From Candidatus Nomurabacteria bacterium (GTDB taxonomy: Bacteria; Patescibacteriota; Minisyncoccia; Phycocordibacterales; UBA9973), in the NCBI GenBank assembly GCA_943354205.1, contig CALRBJ010000016.1:1-11320 (forward strand): a DNA stretch of 11,320 bases, given 5' to 3'. This document shows, in pieces, positions 4,737 through 11,320 of this stretch. A program made the position numbers and the translations under genes. The notes beneath the pieces were generated by a model. That model ran no database searches, was not told the DNA's origin, and was given only the letters and a program-made list of their open reading frames with translations. Position 1 is the first letter of the stretch, and the number at the start of each line of letters is the position of its first letter.

Positions 4737-5495
4737 TTAATTATTAATTTTATACGGATTATTATAAACCTTGGCTTCGAGCTCTGGGTGTATGGCCATA
4801 GACATACGACGCAATTTTTCAAAAAGGAGAATGCTTATGACCACTACCACCCAAAGAAATGAAAAAACTTTAAAAAAATTCTGACCTGTGTTATTCATTA
4901 TAAACAAGTTGAAAACACTGTGCAAGGTAATAGCCCCGGCAAGCCCAAACAAAAAATATATTTTTCTACCAAACCAATTTTTATTGAATGCCAAGCCCAT
5001 GGCCGTGCCGATCAGTCCGCACGAGGTGGCATGCAGGAGTGTGGCTCCGAGAAATCGCAAATGCCCAGTCAAAAGACTGATAGAAAGCGCTCCAGTTGAA
5101 ACCGGTTTTATTAGAAAGAGTCCATTTTCTAGAGCGGCAAACCCGAGGCCTACGGTAATAAAATAAATCACATAGTCTATCGGCTCGTTCACTTCTTTTG
5201 ATCCCAAGGCCACGAGGGCGACCGCGATTAGCTTTATGATCTCTTCGGTGCCGGCCCAGACTATGGTCAGTGTGTGCTCATCGGTCCAAAAGTGTGTGGC
5301 GAGCTTTTCAAGTGGTATGACGGCGATGACTGAGCCCATACCTACTAGGAATGTCAGGAATATAAGCCCGCGGGGTTCAGGGTTTATCCTGTCTTCGCGG
5401 AGCCAAAATATAAGCCACAATAGGGCAGGGACGAGTCCGGCTAGAATAGCGAGACCTACTATGATCGGATCTATTTGGCTTAAATCTGGGGCCAT
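4737..5495 (-). CDS. PrsW-family intramembrane protease
   Basis: The 252-residue integral membrane protein has about seven hydrophobic segments (roughly 10-31, 43-61, 76-97, 108-129, 136-170, 178-200 and 207-225). The PrsW signatures are present inside membrane segments: EEIIK (Glu84, Glu85), GFAALEN (Glu123), LLHATSCG (His155) and LHSVFN (His192). PrsW of Bacillus cleaves the anti-sigma factor RsiW, and the wider family is related to CAAX-type proteases. The substrate here is unknown, and no anti-sigma factor is visible nearby. The ATG lies inside the end of valS, overlapping it by 16 nt, so the two are probably translationally coupled. Co-transcription with hsp20 suggests, but does not prove, a link to envelope or protein stress. 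Confidence 0.88.
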   Translation of the reverse strand: MAPDLSQIDPIIVGLAILAGLVPALLWLIFWLREDRINPEPRGLIFLTFLVGMGSVIAVIPLEKLATHFWTDEHTLTIVWAGTEEIIKLIAVALVALGSKEVNEPIDYVIYFITVGLGFAALENGLFLIKPVSTGALSISLLTGHLRFLGATLLHATSCGLIGTAMGLAFNKNWFGRKIYFLFGLAGAITLHSVFNLFIMNNTGQNFFKVFSFLWVVVVISILLFEKLRRMSMAIHPELEAKVYNNPYKINN

Positions 5496-7633
5496 GCCTC
5501 TATTATAAGCAATTTATCTGTTCCTGGCATTATTGACCAAATCTCTTCAGTGACGTGTGGCATGAATGGATGAAGGATTTTTATACAGTCGGTCCATATA
5601 GGCAAGAGGGCCGGTTTTATTTCCGCATCTGTTTTGGATTGCTCGATGATTTCGTCGGCAAATCGGTGCCAGATGTAGTGATATATTTTTTCAGAGGCCA
5701 AATGAAAACGGTAATTTTCCATATCACTCGTGATGTCAGCGGTAACTTTTTTGAATTCGTTTATTAAATCTTCCGACTTAGCGGTTGGGCCGCTAAGTTT
5801 GGAATCAAGCGGTTCAACCGCTAAGTTCTCCAAAATAAATCTGGTGATATTCCAAATTTTATTTGCGAAATTTTTGTAGCCTTTTATTTTATTTTCAGAA
5901 ACAGCAACATCGGTACCAGGTGTGTTGCCAACTAAGAGCGACATGCGTGTAGCATCTATTCCAAATTTGTGTGCCATATCGGTTGGGTCAATACCATTAC
6001 CTGCTGACTTACTCATCTTCTTGCCTTTGTCGTCGCGCACTGTCCCGTGCAAATATACTGTGTGGAATGGTATAGAATCTAAATTATAACCAGTCATGAG
6101 CACCATACGAGCTACCCACGCAAATAGTATTTCGTATCCGGTTTCAAGCACGTCAGTTGGGTGGTAGGTAGCCAAGTCTTTGGTTTGTTCTGGCCAACCG
6201 AGCGTAGAAAAAGTCCACATGCCGGATGAAAACCAAGTGTCTAGGGTGTCTTCGTCTTGTACCCACTCACTACTCGGTGCTTTGTCGCCTACAAATATTT
6301 CTTCACCTTTATACCAAACTGGTACTCGGTGTCCATACCAAATTTGTCGGCTGATACACCAGTCGCGCAAATTTTCTATCCAATGGAAATAAGTTTTATT
6401 AAAGTATTCCGGAATTATTTTTATTTTTCCGGATTCAAGCGGTTCCCGCATGATTTCTTTCAATGTTTTTCCACGGCCTGGGATTTCTTTGTTTACGTTT
6501 ACAAACCACTGTAGTTTTGGCAGGGGTTCTATTATTCCGCCAGTGCGCTCTGCAGTACCGATGTTTTGATTTACTTCTTCCTCTTTTTCCAAAAGTCCTT
6601 CCGATTTCAGCCATTCCACAATTACTTCTCGTGCTTCCGTTGTTTTCTTGCCGAGTAAGTTTTCTCCACCAGCCATCATCTTCGCGTATTCATTTATAAC
6701 CTGTATGCGAGGCAAATCGTGCCGGTCGGCTATCTCCCAGTCGATTTGGCTATGCGCTGGGGTTACACCGAGTGCGCCCGTTCCAAAATCTTTTTCAACT
6801 TCTTCATCGGCGATTATTTTTATATGGATAGGCACCCCGCAAAATTCTATATTGTATTCTTTGCCGACGAATTCGGTGTAGCGGGTATCATCCGGGTGCA
6901 CAGCTACGGCACTGTCGCCAACTTTTGTTTCCGGGCGAGTAGTAGAAATTGAAATAGGGAAGTCTTTGGAATATTTAAAAGTATAGAGTTTTGCTTTGCG
7001 CTCTTCATACACTATTTCGTCGTCAGCGATAGTGGTCTGGCCTTTTGGGTCCCAGTTTACGATTCGATTGCCGCGATAAATGAGGCCATCATCATACATT
7101 TTTTTAAATACGGTATTTACGGCCAAATTTCTTTTTTCATCGAGTGTAAAAGCTTCTCGACTCCAGTCACACGAAGCCCCAAGCGTTTTTATTTGAGAAA
7201 TAATAGTGTCGTGCGATTGTTTAGCAAATGCTTCAATGCGTTTCAACATTTCTTCTCGGCCCAAATCGTGGCGCGACAAGTTTTCATTTTTCTTTATTTC
7301 TTTTTCTACTTTTGATTGGGTAGCGATAGCCGCATGATCAGTGCCCGGTATGTATAGTGTTTTAAAACCTTGCATACGCTTGTAGCGAACCATCGTGTCT
7401 TGTAGCGTGGTCGCCAAAGCATGGCCCATGTGTAATATTCCGGTCACATTCGGCGGAGGCATGACTATAGTAAATGCTTTTTCTCTGTTGCCAGGTAGAT
7501 TGTCGGGATTAAAAAACCCGCCCGGCTGCATAGTCGGGCCGCTCTCTTCCCAGAGCTTGTAAATACGGCTTTCGGTTTCCGTCGGGTCGTAGGGCTTCAA
7601 GAGCTTTTCAGCAATATTCTTAGGATTTTCCAT
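5480..7633 (-). CDS. valS: Valine--tRNA ligase (ValRS)
   Basis: This class I synthetase charges tRNA-Val with valine in the cytoplasm. The signature PPPNVTGILHMGHA contains the HIGH variant HMGH at 68-71, and KMSKS is at 539-543. The inserted editing domain that hydrolyses mischarged Thr-tRNA is present: TTRPETKVGDSAVAVHP and GTGALGVTPAHSQIDWEIADRH. The anticodon-binding helical domain ends at FMPHVTEEIW, and the protein stops soon after at EAWPQI. At 717 residues it lacks the C-terminal coiled-coil arm usual in bacterial ValRS (about 860-950 residues). Residues about 604-619 (AVEPLDSKLSGPTAKS) are encoded by two palindromes. The start is ATG 7633, 6 nt after an extended -10. Confidence 0.97.
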   Translation of the reverse strand: MENPKNIAEKLLKPYDPTETESRIYKLWEESGPTMQPGGFFNPDNLPGNREKAFTIVMPPPNVTGILHMGHALATTLQDTMVRYKRMQGFKTLYIPGTDHAAIATQSKVEKEIKKNENLSRHDLGREEMLKRIEAFAKQSHDTIISQIKTLGASCDWSREAFTLDEKRNLAVNTVFKKMYDDGLIYRGNRIVNWDPKGQTTIADDEIVYEERKAKLYTFKYSKDFPISISTTRPETKVGDSAVAVHPDDTRYTEFVGKEYNIEFCGVPIHIKIIADEEVEKDFGTGALGVTPAHSQIDWEIADRHDLPRIQVINEYAKMMAGGENLLGKKTTEAREVIVEWLKSEGLLEKEEEVNQNIGTAERTGGIIEPLPKLQWFVNVNKEIPGRGKTLKEIMREPLESGKIKIIPEYFNKTYFHWIENLRDWCISRQIWYGHRVPVWYKGEEIFVGDKAPSSEWVQDEDTLDTWFSSGMWTFSTLGWPEQTKDLATYHPTDVLETGYEILFAWVARMVLMTGYNLDSIPFHTVYLHGTVRDDKGKKMSKSAGNGIDPTDMAHKFGIDATRMSLLVGNTPGTDVAVSENKIKGYKNFANKIWNITRFILENLAVEPLDSKLSGPTAKSEDLINEFKKVTADITSDMENYRFHLASEKIYHYIWHRFADEIIEQSKTDAEIKPALLPIWTDCIKILHPFMPHVTEEIWSIMPGTDKLLIIEAWPQI
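5777..5822. repeat. Twin palindromes inside valS
   Basis: CTTAGCGG-TTGGG-CCGCTAAG (5777-5797) and AGCGGTT-C-AACCGCT (5808-5822) are two short hairpins sharing the arm CCGCTAAG. They lie in frame at the junction between the catalytic core and the anticodon-binding domain. This could be an inserted repeat or a local hairpin duplication. Confidence 0.6.
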
Positions 7634-7639
7634 AGGGAA

Positions 7640-7648
7640 AATATAGCA
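7640..7648 (-). promoter_or_regulatory. Extended -10 promoter of valS
   Basis: The minus strand reads TGC-TATATT, ending 6 nt before the ATG at 7633. No clear -35 is present. The distance predicts a leaderless mRNA. Confidence 0.45.
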
Positions 7649-7670
7649 TTTTCAGGGCTTTAAAAAAAGT

Positions 7671-7698
7671 TTGACTTACTGAAACCATATGATAAAGT
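7671..7698 (+). promoter_or_regulatory. Promoter of the 50-residue protein gene
   Basis: TTGACT (7671-7676) and TAAAGT (7693-7698) are 16 nt apart, and the -10 has the extended form TGA-TAAAGT. It lies in the divergent gap between valS and the small gene. Confidence 0.5.
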
Positions 7699-7720
7699 AT
7701 TCAACATAAAATTTGTTCCT

Positions 7721-7873
7721 ATGGGTAAAACTAGTAGCAGGAGGTCGAATAAAAAATTCAAACCTCGCAGATTGTTGAAAAGTAAAAAGAAAGAAAAATA
7801 CTCTGTGTATTTACCAAAGGATATGGGTAGTGCTCCTTATGGTGGATACGACGCAAATAAAAAAAGATTTTAG
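7721..7873 (+). CDS. Small basic protein of 50 residues, function unknown
   Basis: ATG at 7721 opens a 50-codon frame ending in TAG at 7871-7873. The N-terminal half is very rich in Lys and Arg (MGKTSSRRSNKKFKPRRLLK), and the tail holds YSVYLPKDMGSAPYGGYD. There is no signal peptide or membrane segment. The charge suggests binding to RNA, DNA or the ribosome, which is inference only; I recognise no family. A promoter-like TTGACT/TAAAGT pair lies upstream. The gene converges on tsaD with four bases between the stops. A weak CCCAA/TTGGG stem followed by T-run at about 7917-7925 may end it. No Shine-Dalgarno is seen. Without homologues the call stays moderate. Confidence 0.55.
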   Translation: MGKTSSRRSNKKFKPRRLLKSKKKEKYSVYLPKDMGSAPYGGYDANKKRF

Positions 7874-7877
7874 AATT

Positions 7878-9059
7878 TTACAATCCCAAATTCCCCCTCG
7901 CTTTTATCAGCTTGGGGTTTTTTATTTTCCCAAATGAGCGGAGGTATCCGGCGATGGCTATCATCAGAGAATTGTCGGTCGAGAGTTCGCGGGCGGGGAA
8001 GTAGATAGGTATTTTCGATTCTTTGGCTTTTTGTTCTAAAATTTCTTTTAATCTTTTGTTTGCCGAAACGCCTCCGCCAACGATTATATTTTGTACTTTA
8101 TATTGCGCTGCGGCCCGCAGGGTTTTGGCGACCAATACTTCTACTACTGCGTCTTCAAATTCGCGCGCGATTTCCATTTTCATCTTTTCATTTGGCTTGC
8201 CATTGTCGCGGATGAAATAAAGCACGGCGGTTTTCAGTCCAGAAAAAGAAAAATCGTAATCTTTTGTATAAATCATCGGGCGAGGAAGCGTCACGAGCTC
8301 GCTCGGAAGATGCCCTCTCTCGGCACGCATAATTTTCTGCTGAAAATTTGCTTTGCTCGGCTCGCCAGCCTGCGCAGAGCGTCGATCGGGCATACTTCCT
8401 CGCTCGCTTCGTGAAAGTGCTGCCAGTCGTGAAATTTCCGGCCCGCCGGGATATTTTAGATCGAGCATGCGAGCCACTTTATCAAAGGCTTCGCCGGCCG
8501 CGTCGTCGCGTGTGGAGCCCAACATTTTATATTTCATCCAATCCTTTACCAGCACGAGCTCGGTATGCCCGCCGGAAACGAGGAGTGAGAGCGCCGGGAA
8601 TTTTATTTTTGGAATAGTAAATGTACCTTTGCCTTTTCCAAATACTGAAAAAATATGACCTTCCATGTGGTTTACCGGCACGAGTGGCACATTCCATTTC
8701 TCGGCCAGTTCTTTGGCAAAAACTATGCCAGTCCAAAGCGCTGGTTCGAGCCCGGGCCCGGAGGTGACGGAAATGAGATCTATTTTCTTTGCATTTTTTC
8801 TCCCTGTTGATAAGGGGGAGCCAGAGGGGGTGCGTATCCCTGCTTTCTTTAAAGTTTTAGCCAAAACTATCGGCAAATTTTTTATATGCTCGCGTTTGGC
8901 CATGGCAGGGAAGACGCCCCCGTACTCTGCATGCAGTTCTACCTGCGAGGCCACGGTGTTGCCGAGGATTTTAAATTTTGGATTTTTGAGCCCGCCTGTG
9001 GCTTCTACCACCGAGATGGCGGTTTCGTCACACGAAGTTTCAATAGCTAGTATTCGCAT
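7878..9059 (-). CDS. tsaD: tRNA N6-adenosine threonylcarbamoyltransferase TsaD
   Basis: TsaD transfers threonylcarbamoyl from TC-AMP to A37 of ANN-decoding tRNAs, together with TsaB and TsaE. Signatures are the N-terminal ILAIETSCDETA, the metal-site NHMEGH (His131, His135), VSGGHTELVLV, the DDAAGEAFDKVARMLDLKYPGGP block, FSFSGLKTAV, and the C-terminal IVGGGVSANKRL and STDNSLMIA with the third metal ligand Asp362. At 393 residues it is some 50 longer than the usual 335-345. The excess lies in two stretches: about 76-90 (RTPSGSPLSTGRKNA) and about 214-256, between GGPEISRLAA and LPRPMIY. Both look like translated repeats. The start is ATG 9059, 6 nt after an extended -10, so the mRNA is likely leaderless. 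Confidence 0.97.
   Translation of the reverse strand: MRILAIETSCDETAISVVEATGGLKNPKFKILGNTVASQVELHAEYGGVFPAMAKREHIKNLPIVLAKTLKKAGIRTPSGSPLSTGRKNAKKIDLISVTSGPGLEPALWTGIVFAKELAEKWNVPLVPVNHMEGHIFSVFGKGKGTFTIPKIKFPALSLLVSGGHTELVLVKDWMKYKMLGSTRDDAAGEAFDKVARMLDLKYPGGPEISRLAALSRSERGSMPDRRSAQAGEPSKANFQQKIMRAERGHLPSELVTLPRPMIYTKDYDFSFSGLKTAVLYFIRDNGKPNEKMKMEIAREFEDAVVEVLVAKTLRAAAQYKVQNIIVGGGVSANKRLKEILEQKAKESKIPIYFPARELSTDNSLMIAIAGYLRSFGKIKNPKLIKARGNLGL
8288..8420. repeat. Palindromic insert inside tsaD
   Basis: The segment encoding about residues 214-257 has imperfect dyads. GGAAGATGCCC and GGGCATACTTCC form the outer stem (one bulge) around a hairpin AATTTTC-AGCA-GAAAATT and a CTGCGCAG palindrome. 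The translated residues (SRSERGSMPDRRSAQAGEPSKA) are unlike TsaD and keep the frame. Confidence 0.6.
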
Positions 9060-9065
9060 TGTGCT

Positions 9066-9074
9066 ATCCTAGCA
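9066..9074 (-). promoter_or_regulatory. Extended -10 promoter of tsaD
   Basis: The minus strand reads TGC-TAGGAT, 6 nt before the ATG. A weak TAGTCA lies 17 nt upstream as a possible -35. Its -35 overlaps the gmk promoter on the other strand. Confidence 0.5.
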
Positions 9075-9087
9075 AAAAAATAAACTT

Positions 9088-9116
9088 TTGACTATTGTTT
9101 TTTAATATGGTAGGGT
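9088..9116 (+). promoter_or_regulatory. Promoter of gmk
   Basis: TTGACT (9088-9093), a 17-nt spacer, then TAGGGT (9111-9116) preceded by TGG, an extended -10. The predicted leader is about 25 nt, without a Shine-Dalgarno. Confidence 0.6.
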
Positions 9117-9146
9117 ATTTTCAGCAAAACAAAGCTATTTAAAAAC

Positions 9147-9779
9147 ATGGAATACAAAAAACAATCACTACTGCACTTAGGCGCAGTGGACACAATCGTC
9201 CTTATCACAGCGCCTTCAGGCGCTGGAAAAACAAGTATTGTAAAGCACTTGCTTAAGAGGGTTAAAGATGCAGAGTTTTCAGTTTCTGCTGCCAGTCGTT
9301 CACCTCGCGATGGAGAAATTCATGGAAAGGATTATTGGTTTATGAATGAAGCTCAATTTAAAACCAAGATTGAAAACGATGAATTTGTGGAATTTGAAGA
9401 AGTGTATCCGGGTAGTTTTTATGGCACACTCAAAGCTGAATTCAAGCGCATTTTTGGTTCCAACCATTTTCCGGTTTTGGATGTTGATGTTAAAGGGGCA
9501 ATGCGAGTTCAAGACTTGTATCCTTCAAACACCATTTCTATTTTTATCGATGTTCCATCGGTGGAGATTTTGGAAGAACGCTTGCGCAAAAGGCCTGACA
9601 TGCAAAATGTGCCGGAAGAAAAAATTAAAGAAAGATTGAAAAGAGCTGAAGAAGAAAGAACGTTTAAAAAATACTTTGATAATTCTGTGATGAACAAACT
9701 TTTAGATGTGGCGCAGTTTGAAGTTGAGACTATGGTAAAAAACTTCATCAATCCTCCAGTCAAAGTTTCTACTCTGTGA
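9147..9779 (+). CDS. gmk: Guanylate kinase
   Basis: The enzyme phosphorylates GMP to GDP with ATP, feeding GTP and dGTP synthesis. The P-loop APSGAGKTS is at 22-30. The GMP-binding region follows: SASRSPRDGE-type motif (residues 48-56), GKDYWF, FVEFEEVYPGSFYGT, and VLDVDVKGA. The lid region has RLRKRP and RLKRAEEE. At 210 residues it is full length, with about 14 extra N-terminal residues before the first strand. ATG 9147 is the first in-frame start after the promoter. An internal start is not supported, because no methionine occurs between it and the P-loop. The gene is divergent from tsaD and has its own terminator. Confidence 0.96.
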   Translation: MEYKKQSLLHLGAVDTIVLITAPSGAGKTSIVKHLLKRVKDAEFSVSAASRSPRDGEIHGKDYWFMNEAQFKTKIENDEFVEFEEVYPGSFYGTLKAEFKRIFGSNHFPVLDVDVKGAMRVQDLYPSNTISIFIDVPSVEILEERLRKRPDMQNVPEEKIKERLKRAEEERTFKKYFDNSVMNKLLDVAQFEVETMVKNFINPPVKVSTL

Positions 9780-9792
9780 TTTTTTCAATCAC

Positions 9793-9822
9793 CCTCCGTT
9801 TTCAAACGGAGGTTTTTATTTG
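9793..9822 (+). terminator. Rho-independent terminator of gmk
   Basis: A 9-bp stem, CCTCCGTTT (9793-9801) with AAACGGAGG (9804-9812), has a 2-nt loop and is followed by TTTTTATTT. It begins 14 nt after the stop codon. Confidence 0.9.
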
Positions 9823-9831
9823 GGAAAAAAG

Positions 9832-9904
9832 TGCGCGATACAGGAATCGAACCTGTGACCTACCCCACGTCAAGGGGTCGCTCTACCAACTGAGCTAACC
9901 GCGC
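9832..9904 (-). tRNA. tRNA-Val (anticodon GAC)
   Basis: The 73-nt minus-strand sequence folds into a full cloverleaf. The acceptor GCGCGGT pairs with ATCGCGC (one G-U). The D-arm is GCTCAGTTGGTAGAGC. The anticodon stem ACCCC/GGGGT has loop TTGACGT, giving anticodon GAC for GUC and GUU codons. The T-arm is ACAGG-TTCGATT-CCTGT and the discriminator is A. No CCA is encoded, so it must be added by a CCA-adding enzyme. A T-run follows the 3' end and may stop transcription. It lies 12 nt after truB on the same strand and is probably co-transcribed. Confidence 0.97.
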
Positions 9905-9916
9905 GATTTAAATACA

Positions 9917-10699
9917 TTAACTTAAAATCTTAATTTCTCCAATACTCTTTCTTAAAATCCTACTCGCCAGCACCGGCACTCCAAGTTCTGCCCCAATTTC
10001 TTCTGCCAACACGCGCATATATGTGCCCGAGGAGCAATGCACTTCTACGGTTACTTTTTGGAATTCTAAATCTCTTATTTTTTCAAATTGTTTCTGCCAA
10101 GATTCAAAGATTTCACTTTGTCGGAAATCGCCCCCTACTTCACTCAAAATAAATTTCACTCTCTCAAATATTTCACCAAAAGAAACTGTTTCTTCTTTTA
10201 GTACATCTATTTTTTCAATGGTGATGGTATGTGAAGGGATTTCAATATTATTTTTCTCTCGCGTGTGTTCCCACAGCGCAACGCCGTTTACTGGTTTGGA
10301 AGAAAAAGAATGAAATTTTTGCTCGCGTGTACCGACGAGCTTCGCGAGTGACAAAACTTTTGACCCTGCGCCCTTCTTTGGGCGCGTTGGGGACAAAGTG
10401 GGACCCTCGGGCGCAAAAGTTTTGTCACTCGCTTCGCTTAAAATTCCTAATAAATCAGCCGTATCAGTGCTCAAACCAAAAACCAAATCCACCTCGTACA
10501 CTTTCGGTAGATTTTTATACTCATCTTTTTTGTGCACATCCTCGCTCGAGAGAATAATCAAAAGTCCTTCCGCGGCTGGGTCCAAACGGCCAGCATAGGT
10601 CATCGGCACTTCCGCACTGATTTTATTTTCTGATCGCACTTGTTCGAGTGCCAAAAGAGGAGTCTCACCTAGTTTTTTGTATGTGGTAAATAGAGGCAT
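9917..10699 (-). CDS. truB: tRNA pseudouridine(55) synthase TruB
   Basis: TruB isomerises U55 in the T-loop of tRNAs to pseudouridine. The catalytic motif YAGRLDPAAEGLL has Asp40, replacing the commoner GTLDP form. Other conserved blocks are YEVDLVFGLSTDTADLLG (residues 68-85), the HSFSSKPVNGVALWEHTR block around 130-147, and VHCSSGTYMRVLAEEIGAELG near the C-terminus. At 260 residues the size is normal for a TruB without a PUA domain. The N-terminus (PLFTTYKKLGETP) is a divergent form of the usual dKPxGxTS. Residues about 89-122 are encoded by a long palindrome. The ATG shares one base with the preceding gene's stop (TAATG), which suggests reinitiation. Confidence 0.93.
   Translation of the reverse strand: MPLFTTYKKLGETPLLALEQVRSENKISAEVPMTYAGRLDPAAEGLLIILSSEDVHKKDEYKNLPKVYEVDLVFGLSTDTADLLGILSEASDKTFAPEGPTLSPTRPKKGAGSKVLSLAKLVGTREQKFHSFSSKPVNGVALWEHTREKNNIEIPSHTITIEKIDVLKEETVSFGEIFERVKFILSEVGGDFRQSEIFESWQKQFEKIRDLEFQKVTVEVHCSSGTYMRVLAEEIGAELGVPVLASRILRKSIGEIKILS
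10344..10432. repeat. Palindromic element inside truB
   Basis: A perfect 19-bp stem pairs GCGAGTGACAAAACTTTTG (10344-10362) with its complement at 10414-10432. The 51-nt interior carries a second hairpin with arms GCGCCC and GGGCGC (TTCTTT between). It is in frame and encodes about residues 89-118 (TFAPEGPTLSPTRPKKGAGS in the middle). The 3' arm merges into normal TruB sequence (LVGTREQ). Confidence 0.85.
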
Positions 10700-11235
10700 T
10701 AGATATTTTCGATAATTTTAATAAAAATATCGTCCCCCACCAGTTTATCAACAAACATTTCTGGGTGGAATTGTAATCCGTAAATAGGTTTTGTTCTATG
10801 TTTTATCGCCTCAATCCCATGGTTTGAGGTTGCTATAATTTCTATGTCATCAGTTATTTTTTCAATTATAAATTTATGCGCTTCATAAATTAGGCTTTCT
10901 TGGCCTCTAAATTTAATAGCCAGGATTCCTTTTTCTTTGATTGGTAATTCTTTTAAACTACAACCAAAAGCTGTGGCCACTATTTCACAACCCAAAAAAA
11001 TCCCGATAATTTTTTTATCAGTTTGTTTAACAAAATCTATTTCTTTCGAATACTCTTCACTATGATTTTTTACAGAGCGCACACTAGATCCGCCAGAAAA
11101 AATTATTAAATCAAATGGGTCTGCCATAGGTATAGAAAACTCCGCTTTTTCGCATACAGAAAAATCAAACCCCTCAAGGAGTCTTTTAGTTTCTGTAAGA
11201 TTTTTTGTGTGATTATCTACTAATAGAATTTTCAT
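10699..11235 (-). CDS. Class I glutamine amidotransferase-like protein
   Basis: I start at ATG 11235 (178 residues), since MKILLVDNH is a typical beginning of this fold. The open frame continues upstream to 11319, but those 28 residues look unrelated. The GATase triad is present: nucleophile Cys83 in GIFLGCEIVATAFG, then His157 and Glu159 in YGLQFHPEM. The oxyanion-side GG is in IIFSGGSS (48-49). Such domains release ammonia from glutamine for a partner synthase, as in GMP, anthranilate or PabA-type enzymes. The nucleophile motif FLGCE departs from the usual G-x-C-x-G-x-Q, so the activity or partner is uncertain. No synthase partner is adjacent. It is first in a unit with truB and tRNA-Val. 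Confidence 0.75.
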   Translation of the reverse strand: MKILLVDNHTKNLTETKRLLEGFDFSVCEKAEFSIPMADPFDLIIFSGGSSVRSVKNHSEEYSKEIDFVKQTDKKIIGIFLGCEIVATAFGCSLKELPIKEKGILAIKFRGQESLIYEAHKFIIEKITDDIEIIATSNHGIEAIKHRTKPIYGLQFHPEMFVDKLVGDDIFIKIIENI

Positions 11236-11320
11236 ATTTTGCATGGCGGTGTGTATTGAACGAAGTTCGAATGTATTTTGAATTAAACCCTGACGACCAA
11301 TGATGCGCGCCTCGGACACG

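Noticed and set aside
11251..11262. CACACCGCC-like string resembling the 3' part of 16S rRNA
   Set aside because: Only about nine bases match; the surrounding sequence is not rRNA.
11236..11319. N-terminal extension of the amidotransferase-like gene (MSEARIIGRQ...)
   Set aside because: The family begins at the first beta strand, MKILLVD. The extension has no family likeness, although the upstream end lies at the window edge and cannot be fully judged.
1..11320. CRISPR arrays
   Set aside because: No set of regularly spaced short direct repeats occurs anywhere in the window.

Overview
The window looks like a chromosomal stretch of a Patescibacteria (CPR, Parcubacteria-like) genome. The reasons are small housekeeping genes packed with gaps of a few bases, almost no Shine-Dalgarno sequences, promoter-like extended -10 boxes set against start codons, a ValRS of only 717 residues, and a serine recombinase whose tail resembles those common in CPR genomes. 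The standard genetic code fits all genes. The lineage is inferred from this style; no rRNA or marker phylogeny is available here.

Positions 3-4190 form an accessory region that I read as an integrated mobile element. A large serine recombinase (minus strand, running off the left edge) is followed by a remnant of a second recombinase 3' end in opposite orientation, then by a cassette of two divergent lipoprotein genes enclosed by a perfect 303-bp inverted repeat. A 6-bp core (CACCAA on the plus strand) marks the left edge (3-8) and the right edge (4185-4190), and occurs inverted at 1739-1744, where an apparently unrecombined attP-like joint lies inside the element. The left edge is probably the 3' end of a tRNA gene just outside the window. 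The cassette is strikingly symmetric: two sigma70-type promoters stand back to back, and each transcript would start with the same bases and fold into the same two-stem leader, built from different but compensating sequences, with one strand of the outer stem ending 3-5 nt before the ATG.

Positions 4191-7633 hold a minus-strand operon valS, a PrsW-family membrane protease gene, and hsp20, with a 16-nt overlap and a 9-nt gap, ended by a bidirectional terminator into which the element abuts. A 50-codon gene for a basic protein (7721-7873) converges on tsaD (7878-9059). gmk (9147-9779) diverges from tsaD and ends at a good terminator. The right end is a minus-strand unit: a class I glutamine-amidotransferase-like gene, truB (TAATG overlap) and tRNA-Val(GAC).

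The core genes serve translation (valS, tRNA-Val, tsaD, truB), nucleotide metabolism (gmk) and protein quality control (hsp20, PrsW). Three of them (valS, tsaD, truB) carry palindromic DNA segments within the reading frame.
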